Positions 1 through 5,435 of a DNA stretch of 5,435 nucleotides are shown piece after piece. The position numbers were made by a program, and so were the translations under genes. Source of the DNA: Clostridia bacterium (GTDB lineage: Bacteria; Bacillota; Clostridia; Lachnospirales; CAG-274); the NCBI GenBank assembly GCA_030536675.1, contig JAUNPM010000121.1, positions 1-5,435 of the forward strand, in the 5' to 3' direction. Under the pieces are notes generated by a model. That model was not told where the DNA came from and did no database searches. It saw only the letters and a list, made by a program, of their open reading frames with translations. The number at the start of each line of letters is the position of its first letter. Within the stretch, counting starts at the first letter, position 1.

Positions 1-479
1 GCATAGACCTCAATGCGGTTTATAATATCATAAATATTATAGTTCTCTTTTTACTTCTGAAAAAGTTCCTTTTTAAGCCCGTAACTGAGATAATGGAAAA
101 AAGAAAAAGCCTTATAGAAGAATCCCTTAAGGATGCACAGGACAGCAAAAATCAGGCTGATGAGCTTAAGGCGCAGTATGAAAATGCTTTAAGGGACGCT
201 AAAGAAGAGGCTGTATCAATAGTAAAGGAAGCCAAAGCAAAGGCACAGGCAGAATATGACAAAAAAATCGACGCTGCCTCAAAGGACGCTAAAACTATTG
301 TTGAAAATGCAGGAAAAACAATTGACCTTGAAAGAGAAAAGGCAGTAAGAAGCGCTAAAGGCGAAATTGCTTCTCTTGCATTGGCAGCAGCGGCTAAAGT
401 TGTGGAAAAGGAAACTGACGCTGAAAGCAACAGAAAACTTTTGGATGATTTTCTTTCCGAGGCAGGTGGGCTTAAATGA
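1..479 (+). CDS. atpF: F1Fo ATP synthase subunit b (5' partial)
   Basis: Subunit b of the Fo sector, a membrane-anchored peripheral stalk that links the membrane part to delta and alpha3beta3. The reading frame is open from base 3 to the TGA at 477-479, giving 158 visible residues. The first of these encode a hydrophobic membrane helix (NAVYNIINIIVLFLLL, visible residues 4-19), followed by the basic KKFLFKP boundary typical of b. The rest is a long charged, Ala/Lys/Glu-rich helix, as expected for the coiled-coil dimer stalk. The ATG at 93 lies after the membrane anchor and is an internal methionine. The true start is left of the window, probably only a few codons away given the usual family length of about 160-170 residues. 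The stop overlaps the atpH start (ATGA). Identity is secure from the architecture and gene order. Confidence 0.95.
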   Translation, partial: IDLNAVYNIINIIVLFLLLKKFLFKPVTEIMEKRKSLIEESLKDAQDSKNQADELKAQYENALRDAKEEAVSIVKEAKAKAQAEYDKKIDAASKDAKTIVENAGKTIDLEREKAVRSAKGEIASLALAAAAKVVEKETDAESNRKLLDDFLSEAGGLK

Positions 480-985
480 TAACGTCATTAATTGCCAATG
501 ATTACGGAAAGGTGCTTTTTGAAGAAAAGACCGAAAGAGAAGCAGTTAATACTGCTATGGATATTTTAAACGGCAGTGATGAGCTTGTTGCGGCTCTTGA
601 TAATCCCGCTATACCAAGTAAAGAGAAACATAATGTCATTGACAAAGTGTTTCCGGAAGAAATAAGAAATTTTATTAAGTACTTATGTGATAACGGACAC
701 ATTAACATTATGAATGATATATATAATGTGTACGACAGTATAATGATAAAGGAAAACGGCGGAATAAAGGCGCAGTTTTATTGCGTAACGGAGCCTGATG
801 AAAAACAAATAAATAATATTAAAAATATGATAATGAAAAAGTATGACAAAACAAATGTTGTGCTTGAGGTTATTAAGGACAGTAGGCTGATAGGCGGATT
901 TATACTCAAGGTCGGTGACTATGAATATGACAGAAGCCTTAAGGGCGCAATTAATAACCTTGCTAAAAAATTAGAGTGGAGGTGA
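476..985 (+). CDS. atpH: F1Fo ATP synthase subunit delta
   Basis: Delta (OSCP-type) subunit, 169 residues, close to the usual 170-180. It sits on top of F1 and joins the alpha N-termini to the C-terminus of subunit b. The N-terminal part (about residues 1-105) should form the helical bundle that binds alpha; it contains the family's Y-G-K-V-L-F-E segment at 10-16. The C-terminal part carries the conserved DSRLIGGFILKVGD segment (135-148) and a DRSLKGAINNLAKKL tail, matching the usual GGF-x-I-K-x-G-D...D-x-S pattern of delta. The ATG overlaps the atpF stop by four bases. AGGTGGG at 464-470 lies 5 bases upstream, so translational coupling with atpF is likely. The sequence is intact. Delta is the least conserved F1 subunit, but motif and position agree. 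Confidence 0.95.
   Translation: MITSLIANDYGKVLFEEKTEREAVNTAMDILNGSDELVAALDNPAIPSKEKHNVIDKVFPEEIRNFIKYLCDNGHINIMNDIYNVYDSIMIKENGGIKAQFYCVTEPDEKQINNIKNMIMKKYDKTNVVLEVIKDSRLIGGFILKVGDYEYDRSLKGAINNLAKKLEWR
978..985 (+). promoter_or_regulatory. Ribosome binding site that fixes the atpA start
   Basis: GGAGGTGA is a near-perfect complement of the 16S rRNA 3' end. It lies 8 bases (counted from GGAGG) before the GTG at 991. It overlaps the last codons and stop of atpH, so the end of atpH doubles as the initiation signal of atpA. The upstream in-frame GTGs at 976 and 982 overlap or abut this site and cannot use it. Confidence 0.8.
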
Positions 986-990
986 GCTTG

Positions 991-2493
991 GTGAGCAATA
1001 TTAATCCGGAAGAAATTATATCTGTTTTAAAAAGCGAAATAGATAATTATGACGAAAAATCTTCAATAATGGAAACCGGTTACGTAGTTCAGGTCGGTGA
1101 CGGAATTGCAACGGTATATGGTATAAACCACGCTATGTATGGTGAAATAGTTGAGTTTGAAAACGGAGTCAGAGGTATAGTTCAAAATCTTGAAATGAAA
1201 ACCGTAGGCGTAGTTCTTTTAGGATCGGACAGAGGACTTACCGAAGGCTCAAAGGTTGTAAGAACAGGAAAAAAAGCAGGTCTGGGCGTAGGCGATGAAA
1301 TGCTTGGAAGAGTGGTAAATGCTTTAGGCGCTCCCATTGACGGAAAGGGTCCGATAAATACCACGGAGTACAGACCTATAGAAAATGAGGCACCGGGAGT
1401 TGTAGACAGAAAATCAGTAAATGTGCCTCTTGAAACAGGTATTCTTGCCATTGACTCAATGTTCCCTATAGGAAGAGGACAGAGAGAGCTTATTATAGGT
1501 GACAGACAGACAGGTAAAACATCAATAGCTATTGATACTATACTTAACCAAAAGGGCAAGGACGTAATATGCATATATGTTGCAATAGGTCAGAAGGCAT
1601 CTACGGTTTCAAAAATAGTTTCAACATTAAATAAATACGGTGCTATGGATTATTCAATTGTTGTGTCTTCCACAGCAAGTGACTATGCGCCTTTACAGTA
1701 TATTGCACCTTATTCCGGCACGGCTATTGCCGAGTATTTTATGTATAAGGGCAAGGACGTACTTATTGTATATGATGATCTGTCAAAGCACGCTGTGGCA
1801 TACAGAGCAATGTCACTGCTTTTAAAAAGACCACCCGGACGTGAAGCATATCCCGGAGATGTATTCTACTTACATTCAAGACTTCTTGAAAGGTCTTCAA
1901 GGTTAAGCGATGAGCTTGGGGGAGGTTCAATAACAGCTCTGCCTATTATTGAAACTCAGGCAGGTGACGTATCTGCTTATATACCTACAAATGTGATCTC
2001 TATTACAGACGGTCAGATATTCCTTGAAAGTGAGCTGTTCTTCTCAGGTGTAAGACCTGCCGTAAATGTAGGCTTGTCTGTATCAAGAGTTGGCGGCGCA
2101 GCTCAGACAAAGGCAATGAAAAAGGTTGCAGGTTCTCTTAGAATAGACCTTGCACAGTTCAGAGAAATGGAAGTGTTTACACAGTTCAGTTCAGACCTTG
2201 ATAAATCAACTCAAGATCTTCTTGACCACGGTCACAGGCTTATGGAGCTTTTAAAGCAGCCACTTTATAATCCTTTGAGCCTTCACAGAGAGGTCATATC
2301 TCTTTGCGGCGCAAACGGCAGACTTTACAGCGACATTCCTGTAAATGAGCTTAAAGCCTTCCAAAACGATATGCTTGAATATGTTGAAAATGCGGCTCCG
2401 GAGCTTGTCAGAAAAATTGACGAAGAGAGAACAGTAACCGATGATATGATCGAGGAAATAAATAAATATATAACAGAATTTAAGAGCAGGTGA
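991..2493 (+). CDS. atpA: F1Fo ATP synthase subunit alpha
   Basis: Alpha subunit of F1, 500 residues, the usual family length. It binds nucleotide at the non-catalytic sites and completes the catalytic sites on beta. The start is taken as GTG 991: it is preceded at good spacing by GGAGGTGA and gives an N-terminus (MSNINPEEIISVLKSEI) like other alphas, which begin with a delta-binding helix. In-frame GTGs at 976 and 982 are possible but poorer. Visible motifs are the N-terminal beta-barrel domain, P-loop GDRQTGKT (residues 170-177, Lys176), Walker B VLIVYDD ending at Asp262-Asp263, and the alpha/beta signature PAVNVGLSVS. Arg366 in SVSRVGGAAQ is the arginine finger equivalent to bovine alpha Arg373. 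Gln173 in the P-loop is the normal alpha feature that goes with non-catalytic sites. Five bases separate it from atpH and four from atpG. It is intact. Confidence 0.98.
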   Translation: MSNINPEEIISVLKSEIDNYDEKSSIMETGYVVQVGDGIATVYGINHAMYGEIVEFENGVRGIVQNLEMKTVGVVLLGSDRGLTEGSKVVRTGKKAGLGVGDEMLGRVVNALGAPIDGKGPINTTEYRPIENEAPGVVDRKSVNVPLETGILAIDSMFPIGRGQRELIIGDRQTGKTSIAIDTILNQKGKDVICIYVAIGQKASTVSKIVSTLNKYGAMDYSIVVSSTASDYAPLQYIAPYSGTAIAEYFMYKGKDVLIVYDDLSKHAVAYRAMSLLLKRPPGREAYPGDVFYLHSRLLERSSRLSDELGGGSITALPIIETQAGDVSAYIPTNVISITDGQIFLESELFFSGVRPAVNVGLSVSRVGGAAQTKAMKKVAGSLRIDLAQFREMEVFTQFSSDLDKSTQDLLDHGHRLMELLKQPLYNPLSLHREVISLCGANGRLYSDIPVNELKAFQNDMLEYVENAAPELVRKIDEERTVTDDMIEEINKYITEFKSR

Positions 2494-2497
2494 TACT

Positions 2498-3391
2498 ATG
2501 GCGAATATGAGAGAAATTCGTACCAGAATGAAAAGTATACAGGACACAATGAAGATCACCAATGCTATGTATCTTATATCCTCATCTAAGCTTAAGCAGG
2601 CAAGAAAAAAGCTGGAAAAGACGCTGCCTTATTTTGAAGCCTTAAGCTCCACAATGGCTGATATTATGCAGCATTTGCCCGAAACGGAAAACATAATTTA
2701 TATAAACAACAACGGCAAGGATACCTTTGCCGACAGAAAAAAAAGACGTCTTTATATTATAGTGACTGCCGATAAGGGTCTTGCGGGAGCTTACAATCAC
2801 AATATATTTAAAGTAAGCGAAGAATATTTAAGCAAGGGCGATGACAATACGCTTTTCCTTATAGGACAAATGGGCAGAAATTATTTTAGAAAAAATAATC
2901 GTATAGTTGACGTTCAGTTCCACTATACTGCCCAGAACCCCAGTATATACAGAGCAAGAGATATAACCGAAAGTGTTATTGAGCTTTATGTAAACAACCA
3001 TATAGATGAGGTATATATAATATACAATAAAATGATAAATTCAACTACTGCCGAGCCTGATGTGCTTAAAATACTTCCTTTTGAAAGAAGTGATTTTGAA
3101 TACGGAGAAAATGAATATATGGAATTTGATACTTTTACACCTTCTCCGGCAGCAGTGTTTAACAATATAGCACCGAATTATGTAAAGGGTATTATTTATT
3201 CTGCCCTTGTTGAGGCATTTTCATCGGAACAAAATGCCAGAATGACTGCAATGGAGGCTGCCACCACAAGCGCAAAGGATATGCTCAAAAATTTGTCGCT
3301 TATGTATAACAGAGCAAGGCAGGCGGCAATAACTCAGGAAATTACGGAAATTGTAAGCGGTGCTAATTCACTTAATAATAAGAATATATAG
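2498..3391 (+). CDS. atpG: F1Fo ATP synthase subunit gamma
   Basis: Gamma subunit, 297 residues, slightly longer than the common 285-290. It is the rotating central shaft whose N- and C-terminal helices form a coiled coil inside alpha3beta3. The N-terminal helix starts with MANMREIRTRMKSIQDTMKITNAM, the usual gamma opening. The central Rossmann-like domain shows VTADKGLAGAYN (89-100). The C-terminal helix contains MYNRARQAAITQEITEI, and residues 278-291 fit the PROSITE gamma signature I-T-x-E-x2-E-x3-G-A-x-S. The variable stretch around residues 58-82 and a short Asn-rich tail account for the modest extra length. AGGTGA (2488-2493), overlapping the atpA stop, serves as a ribosome binding site 4 bases before the ATG, which is short spacing and suggests coupling to atpA translation. 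No frameshift or missing segment is seen. Confidence 0.97.
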   Translation: MANMREIRTRMKSIQDTMKITNAMYLISSSKLKQARKKLEKTLPYFEALSSTMADIMQHLPETENIIYINNNGKDTFADRKKRRLYIIVTADKGLAGAYNHNIFKVSEEYLSKGDDNTLFLIGQMGRNYFRKNNRIVDVQFHYTAQNPSIYRARDITESVIELYVNNHIDEVYIIYNKMINSTTAEPDVLKILPFERSDFEYGENEYMEFDTFTPSPAAVFNNIAPNYVKGIIYSALVEAFSSEQNARMTAMEAATTSAKDMLKNLSLMYNRARQAAITQEITEIVSGANSLNNKNI

Positions 3392-3408
3392 AAAGGAGCA
3401 TAGTTGTA

Positions 3409-4803
3409 ATGAATAAAGGAAAAATTGTTCAGGTGCTTGGTCCTGTTGTAGACGTGGAATTTGATAACGGAACGCTTCCTCTTATTAAAGATGCTCTTAC
3501 AGTTGAAGTAGACGGAAAAAAGAAGGTTATGGAAGTTGCCCAGCATATGGGTAATAATATTGTAAGATGCATTATGCTTGCGGCAAGTGAAGGACTTGAA
3601 AAGGATATGGAAGTAGAGTCTACGGGAAGCGGCATAAAAGTGCCTGTGGGAGAGGCGACACTTGGAAGAATGTTTAATGTCCTGGGTGAAGCGATCGACG
3701 GCGGCGAGCCTGTGGAAGGTGATGATAAGTGGGTAATACACAGAGATCCCCCTTCATTTGAAGATCAAAGCCCTGTTGTGGAAATGTTTGAAACAGGCAT
3801 AAAGGTAATCGATCTTCTTGCACCATATGCTAAAGGCGGTAAAATAGGTCTTTTCGGTGGTGCGGGAGTTGGCAAGACCGTGCTTATTCAGGAGCTTATA
3901 CACAATATTGCAACACAGCACGGCGGTTATTCAATATTTACAGGCGTTGGTGAACGTTCACGTGAAGGCAACGACCTTTGGTGTGAAATGAAAGAATCAG
4001 GGGTAATAGAAAAAAACGCCCTTGTTTTCGGTCAGATGAATGAACCTCCCGGATCTCGTATGAGAGTTGCTCAGACGGGACTTACAATGGCTGAGTATTT
4101 CAGAGATAAGCAGCATCAGGACGTGCTTTTGTTTATTGATAACATATTCAGATATGTTCAGGCAGGCTCCGAGGTATCAGCTCTTTTGGGAAGAATGCCT
4201 TCTGCGGTAGGTTATCAGCCTACTCTTGCAAATGAAGTGGGTGAGCTGCAGGAAAGAATTACATCTACAAAGAACGGTTCAATTACATCTGTTCAGGCTG
4301 TATATGTTCCCGCAGACGACCTTACGGACCCTGCTCCCGCAACTACATTTGCTCACCTTGATGCAACAACGGTTTTATCAAGAAAAATCGTTGAACAGGG
4401 TATTTACCCTGCTGTTGACCCTCTTGAGTCAAATTCAAGAATACTGGAGCCTGATATTGTGGGACAGGAGCATTACGATGTTGCAAGAAAAACTCAGGAA
4501 ATTCTCCAGAGATACAAGGAATTGCAGGATATTATAGCTATTCTTGGTATGGAAGAGCTTGATGAGGAAGATAAGCTTGCTGTTTACAGAGCAAGAAAAA
4601 TACAAAAGTATCTTTCACAGCCTTTTGCTGTTGGTGAACAGTTTACGGGAATCAAAGGAAAGTATGTTCCTATTAAGGAAACCATAAGAGGATTTAAGGC
4701 TATTATTAACGGTGAAATGGACGACTATCCCGAAGAGGCTTTCTTTATGGCAGGAACAATTGACGATGTAATTGAAAAGGCTAAGGCTATTAAGGAAAAC
4801 TAA
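3409..4803 (+). CDS. atpD: F1Fo ATP synthase subunit beta (catalytic)
   Basis: Beta subunit, 464 residues, normal length. It carries the three catalytic sites that make ATP from ADP and phosphate, or hydrolyse ATP when run in reverse (EC 7.1.2.2). Motifs in order are P-loop GGAGVGKT (150-157, Lys156), the catalytic GERSREG (Glu182, Arg183), Walker B LLFIDN (Asp244), Tyr333 in IYPAVDP for adenine stacking, and the alpha/beta signature PAVDPLESNS. The C-terminal lever loop is EELDEED at 382-388 in place of the classical DELSEED; all but one residue remain acidic or Leu, so torque transmission should hold. Tyr249-Val250 replace the more common Phe-Thr after the Walker B. The ribosome binding site AAAGGAG (3392-3398) lies 10 bases before the ATG, in a 17-base gap after atpG. 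This is stronger and better spaced than those of atpH and atpG, in keeping with the need for three copies of beta per complex. Confidence 0.98.
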   Translation: MNKGKIVQVLGPVVDVEFDNGTLPLIKDALTVEVDGKKKVMEVAQHMGNNIVRCIMLAASEGLEKDMEVESTGSGIKVPVGEATLGRMFNVLGEAIDGGEPVEGDDKWVIHRDPPSFEDQSPVVEMFETGIKVIDLLAPYAKGGKIGLFGGAGVGKTVLIQELIHNIATQHGGYSIFTGVGERSREGNDLWCEMKESGVIEKNALVFGQMNEPPGSRMRVAQTGLTMAEYFRDKQHQDVLLFIDNIFRYVQAGSEVSALLGRMPSAVGYQPTLANEVGELQERITSTKNGSITSVQAVYVPADDLTDPAPATTFAHLDATTVLSRKIVEQGIYPAVDPLESNSRILEPDIVGQEHYDVARKTQEILQRYKELQDIIAILGMEELDEEDKLAVYRARKIQKYLSQPFAVGEQFTGIKGKYVPIKETIRGFKAIINGEMDDYPEEAFFMAGTIDDVIEKAKAIKEN

Positions 4804-4822
4804 TATAAGGAGTGTGTGATTT

Positions 4823-5227
4823 ATGGCAGATAAATTTAAGCTGGATATTATAGCCAGTGACAGACACTTCTATAACGGTGAAGCTGAAATGATCGTACTT
4901 CCGGGCATTGACGGTGAATACGGAGTTATGAGCGGTCACGAGGCAATGATCACTGCTGTTGTTACGGGAGAAGTAGACATAACCGTAGACGGTGAACTGA
5001 AAACCGTTGCTGTCAGCGAAGGGTTTGCGGAAATAAAGCCCGACAATGTTATAATAATAGTTGACAGTGCCGAATGGCCTGAAGAGATAGACATTAAAAG
5101 AGCCGAAAGAGCTAAGGAAAGAGCAGAGGAAAGAATGCGTCAGGAGCAAAGTATTCTGGAATATTACCATACTCAGGCGGCCTTATCAAGAGCTATGAAC
5201 AGGCTTAGAATTACAAATAAGTTTTAA
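4823..5227 (+). CDS. atpC: F1Fo ATP synthase subunit epsilon, with apparent ATP-binding motif
   Basis: Epsilon subunit, 134 residues, normal length. It binds gamma and the c-ring, and its C-terminal helices can move up along gamma to block ATP hydrolysis. The N-terminal beta-sandwich (about 1-85) has the conserved LPGIDGEYGVMSGHEAMITAV segment (26-46). The C-terminal two-helix domain (about 88-134) starts with IDIKRA (89-94), which fits the I/L-D-x-x-R-A ATP-binding motif of Bacillus-type epsilon. Glu84, Arg100, Arg123 and Arg127 lie where PS3 epsilon has its other ATP-contacting residues, each one position on. This points to an ATP-responsive inhibitory switch (inference). TAAGGAG (4806-4812) lies 10 bases upstream of the ATG; the gap to atpD is 19 bases. 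It is the last gene of the operon and is followed at once by a terminator. Confidence 0.96.
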   Translation: MADKFKLDIIASDRHFYNGEAEMIVLPGIDGEYGVMSGHEAMITAVVTGEVDITVDGELKTVAVSEGFAEIKPDNVIIIVDSAEWPEEIDIKRAERAKERAEERMRQEQSILEYYHTQAALSRAMNRLRITNKF

Positions 5228-5229
5228 TT

Positions 5230-5275
5230 AAAAATATTTGGTGTGGTTTGTTAAAATCCCACCAAATATTTTTTT
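5230..5275 (+). terminator. Intrinsic terminator of the atp operon
   Basis: AAAAATATTTGGTG (5230-5243) pairs perfectly with CACCAAATATTTTT (5260-5273), a 14 bp stem that may extend by two G-C pairs with one bulged base. It is followed directly by a run of seven T (5269-5275) that overlaps the right arm. It starts two bases after the atpC stop, so it closes the operon. The A-run on the left arm gives a shorter T-run on the other strand, so weaker action in both directions is possible. The stem is A/T-rich apart from its GGTG/CACC top. Confidence 0.88.
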
Positions 5276-5309
5276 GTGGGAAATATGATGTTTATATGGA
5301 AACAGTAAA

Positions 5310-5338
5310 TCCACCGTTTGAATTATTCAAACGGTGGA
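5310..5338. repeat. Perfect inverted repeat, hairpin 1 of 3
   Basis: TCCACCGTTTGAAT (5310-5323) and ATTCAAACGGTGGA (5325-5338) are exact reverse complements around a single central T. As RNA this would fold as a stem of about 13 bp with a 3-base loop. No T-run follows, so it is not a standard intrinsic terminator. It is four bases from the next hairpin. Its role is not known to me. Confidence 0.85.
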
Positions 5339-5342
5339 CTCT

Positions 5343-5365
5343 GGCTGTCGAAAAAGTCGACAGCC
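5343..5365. repeat. Perfect inverted repeat, hairpin 2 of 3
   Basis: GGCTGTCGA (5343-5351) and TCGACAGCC (5357-5365) are exact reverse complements with an AAAAG loop. This is the most GC-rich of the three stems and stands out against the AT-rich surroundings. No T-run follows. It sits between hairpin 1 (four bases away) and hairpin 3 (one base away). Confidence 0.85.
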
Positions 5366-5366
5366 T

Positions 5367-5392
5367 TGAAAGAAATGCTCGCATTTCTTTCA
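5367..5392. repeat. Perfect inverted repeat, hairpin 3 of 3
   Basis: TGAAAGAAATG (5367-5377) and CATTTCTTTCA (5382-5392) are exact reverse complements around a CTCG tetraloop, an 11 bp stem. The stem has purine-rich and pyrimidine-rich arms, and no T-run follows. With hairpins 1 and 2 it fills 83 bases almost completely with stem sequence. Confidence 0.85.
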
Positions 5393-5435
5393 GTTAGCTA
5401 AGGAAGGAACTACCAAGTTTTCCGCAAACAAGCTG
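5393..5435. other. Unassigned sequence at the right edge
   Basis: These 43 bases follow the hairpin cluster and run off the window. They contain the 8-base palindrome TTAGCTAA (5394-5401). One + frame is open to the edge from a stop at 5367-5369, with no ATG. Two - strand frames would end here, at stop codons complementary to 5390-5392 and 5394-5396. Nothing can be assigned; the segment may belong to the same repeat element as the hairpins. Confidence 0.3.

Noticed and set aside
21..26. TATAAT as a promoter -10 box
   Set aside because: It lies within the atpF coding sequence, with no convincing -35 visible to the left. Such strings are common in AT-rich coding DNA.
93..95. ATG 93 as the atpF start
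   Set aside because: The same frame is open upstream to base 3 and encodes the membrane anchor and KKFLFKP boundary of subunit b. Starting at 93 would give a protein without its membrane helix.
1182..1574. Open - strand frame of 130 codons
   Set aside because: It lies entirely opposite atpA, whose product is certain, and its translation is Ser/Pro/Thr-rich without family features. It is a shadow of the sense codon pattern.
3334..3741. Open - strand frame of 135 codons across the atpG-atpD junction
   Set aside because: It is antisense to two certain genes, rich in His, Phe and Tyr with no recognisable motif, and has no supporting context.
4226..4537. + strand frame of 103 codons inside atpD
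   Set aside because: It is an alternative frame within the most conserved part of beta, with Leu/Gln/Thr-rich shadow composition and no ribosome binding site of note.
4790..5170. Open - strand frame of 126 codons opposite atpC
   Set aside because: It is antisense to a certain gene, has low-complexity hydrophobic and aromatic composition, and no family features.
5285..5308. Tiny ORF (ATGATG..., seven codons) after the terminator
   Set aside because: It is too short to support, with only a weak purine stretch upstream and no promoter between it and the terminator.
5310..5392. Second and third intrinsic terminators or a CRISPR array
   Set aside because: None of the three stems is followed by a T-run. 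The three units differ in sequence and are not regularly spaced repeats with spacers.

Overview
The window holds most of an F1Fo ATP synthase operon from an AT-rich, low-GC Gram-positive anaerobe. It is probably a member of the Clostridia of the gut type. This rests on strong AGGAGG-like ribosome binding sites, heavy use of AGA, AAA and ATA codons, and subunit sequences that read as clostridial, for example the gamma N-terminus with ITNAMYLISSSKL and the beta segment GERSREGNDLW. Placement below the class level is not supported.

Layout: all genes are on the + strand and tightly packed in the canonical bacterial order. They are atpF (subunit b, 5' end cut by the window edge), atpH (delta), atpA (alpha), atpG (gamma), atpD (beta) and atpC (epsilon). 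atpF and atpH overlap by 4 bases. The other gaps are 5, 4, 17 and 19 bases, so a single transcript with translational coupling is likely. atpB (a) and atpE (c) are expected just upstream but are not visible, so proton versus sodium specificity cannot be judged here. A good intrinsic terminator follows atpC (about 5230-5275).

How the parts work together: alpha3beta3 carries the nucleotide sites, with catalysis on beta. Gamma and epsilon form the central stalk that rotates with the c-ring. Subunit b and delta form the peripheral stalk that holds alpha3beta3 still. All key catalytic motifs in alpha and beta are intact and no gene is broken. Epsilon carries the full set of residues known from thermophilic Bacillus PS3 epsilon to bind ATP, which suggests ATP-sensing control of ATP hydrolysis.

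After the terminator (5276-5435) I see no credible gene. There are three perfect inverted repeats set almost end to end (5310-5392), followed by 43 bases of unassigned sequence to the window edge. This hairpin cluster is the only part not explained by the ATP synthase operon. It may be an interspersed intergenic repeat or a structured RNA. I found no evidence of a new multi-gene system in this window.
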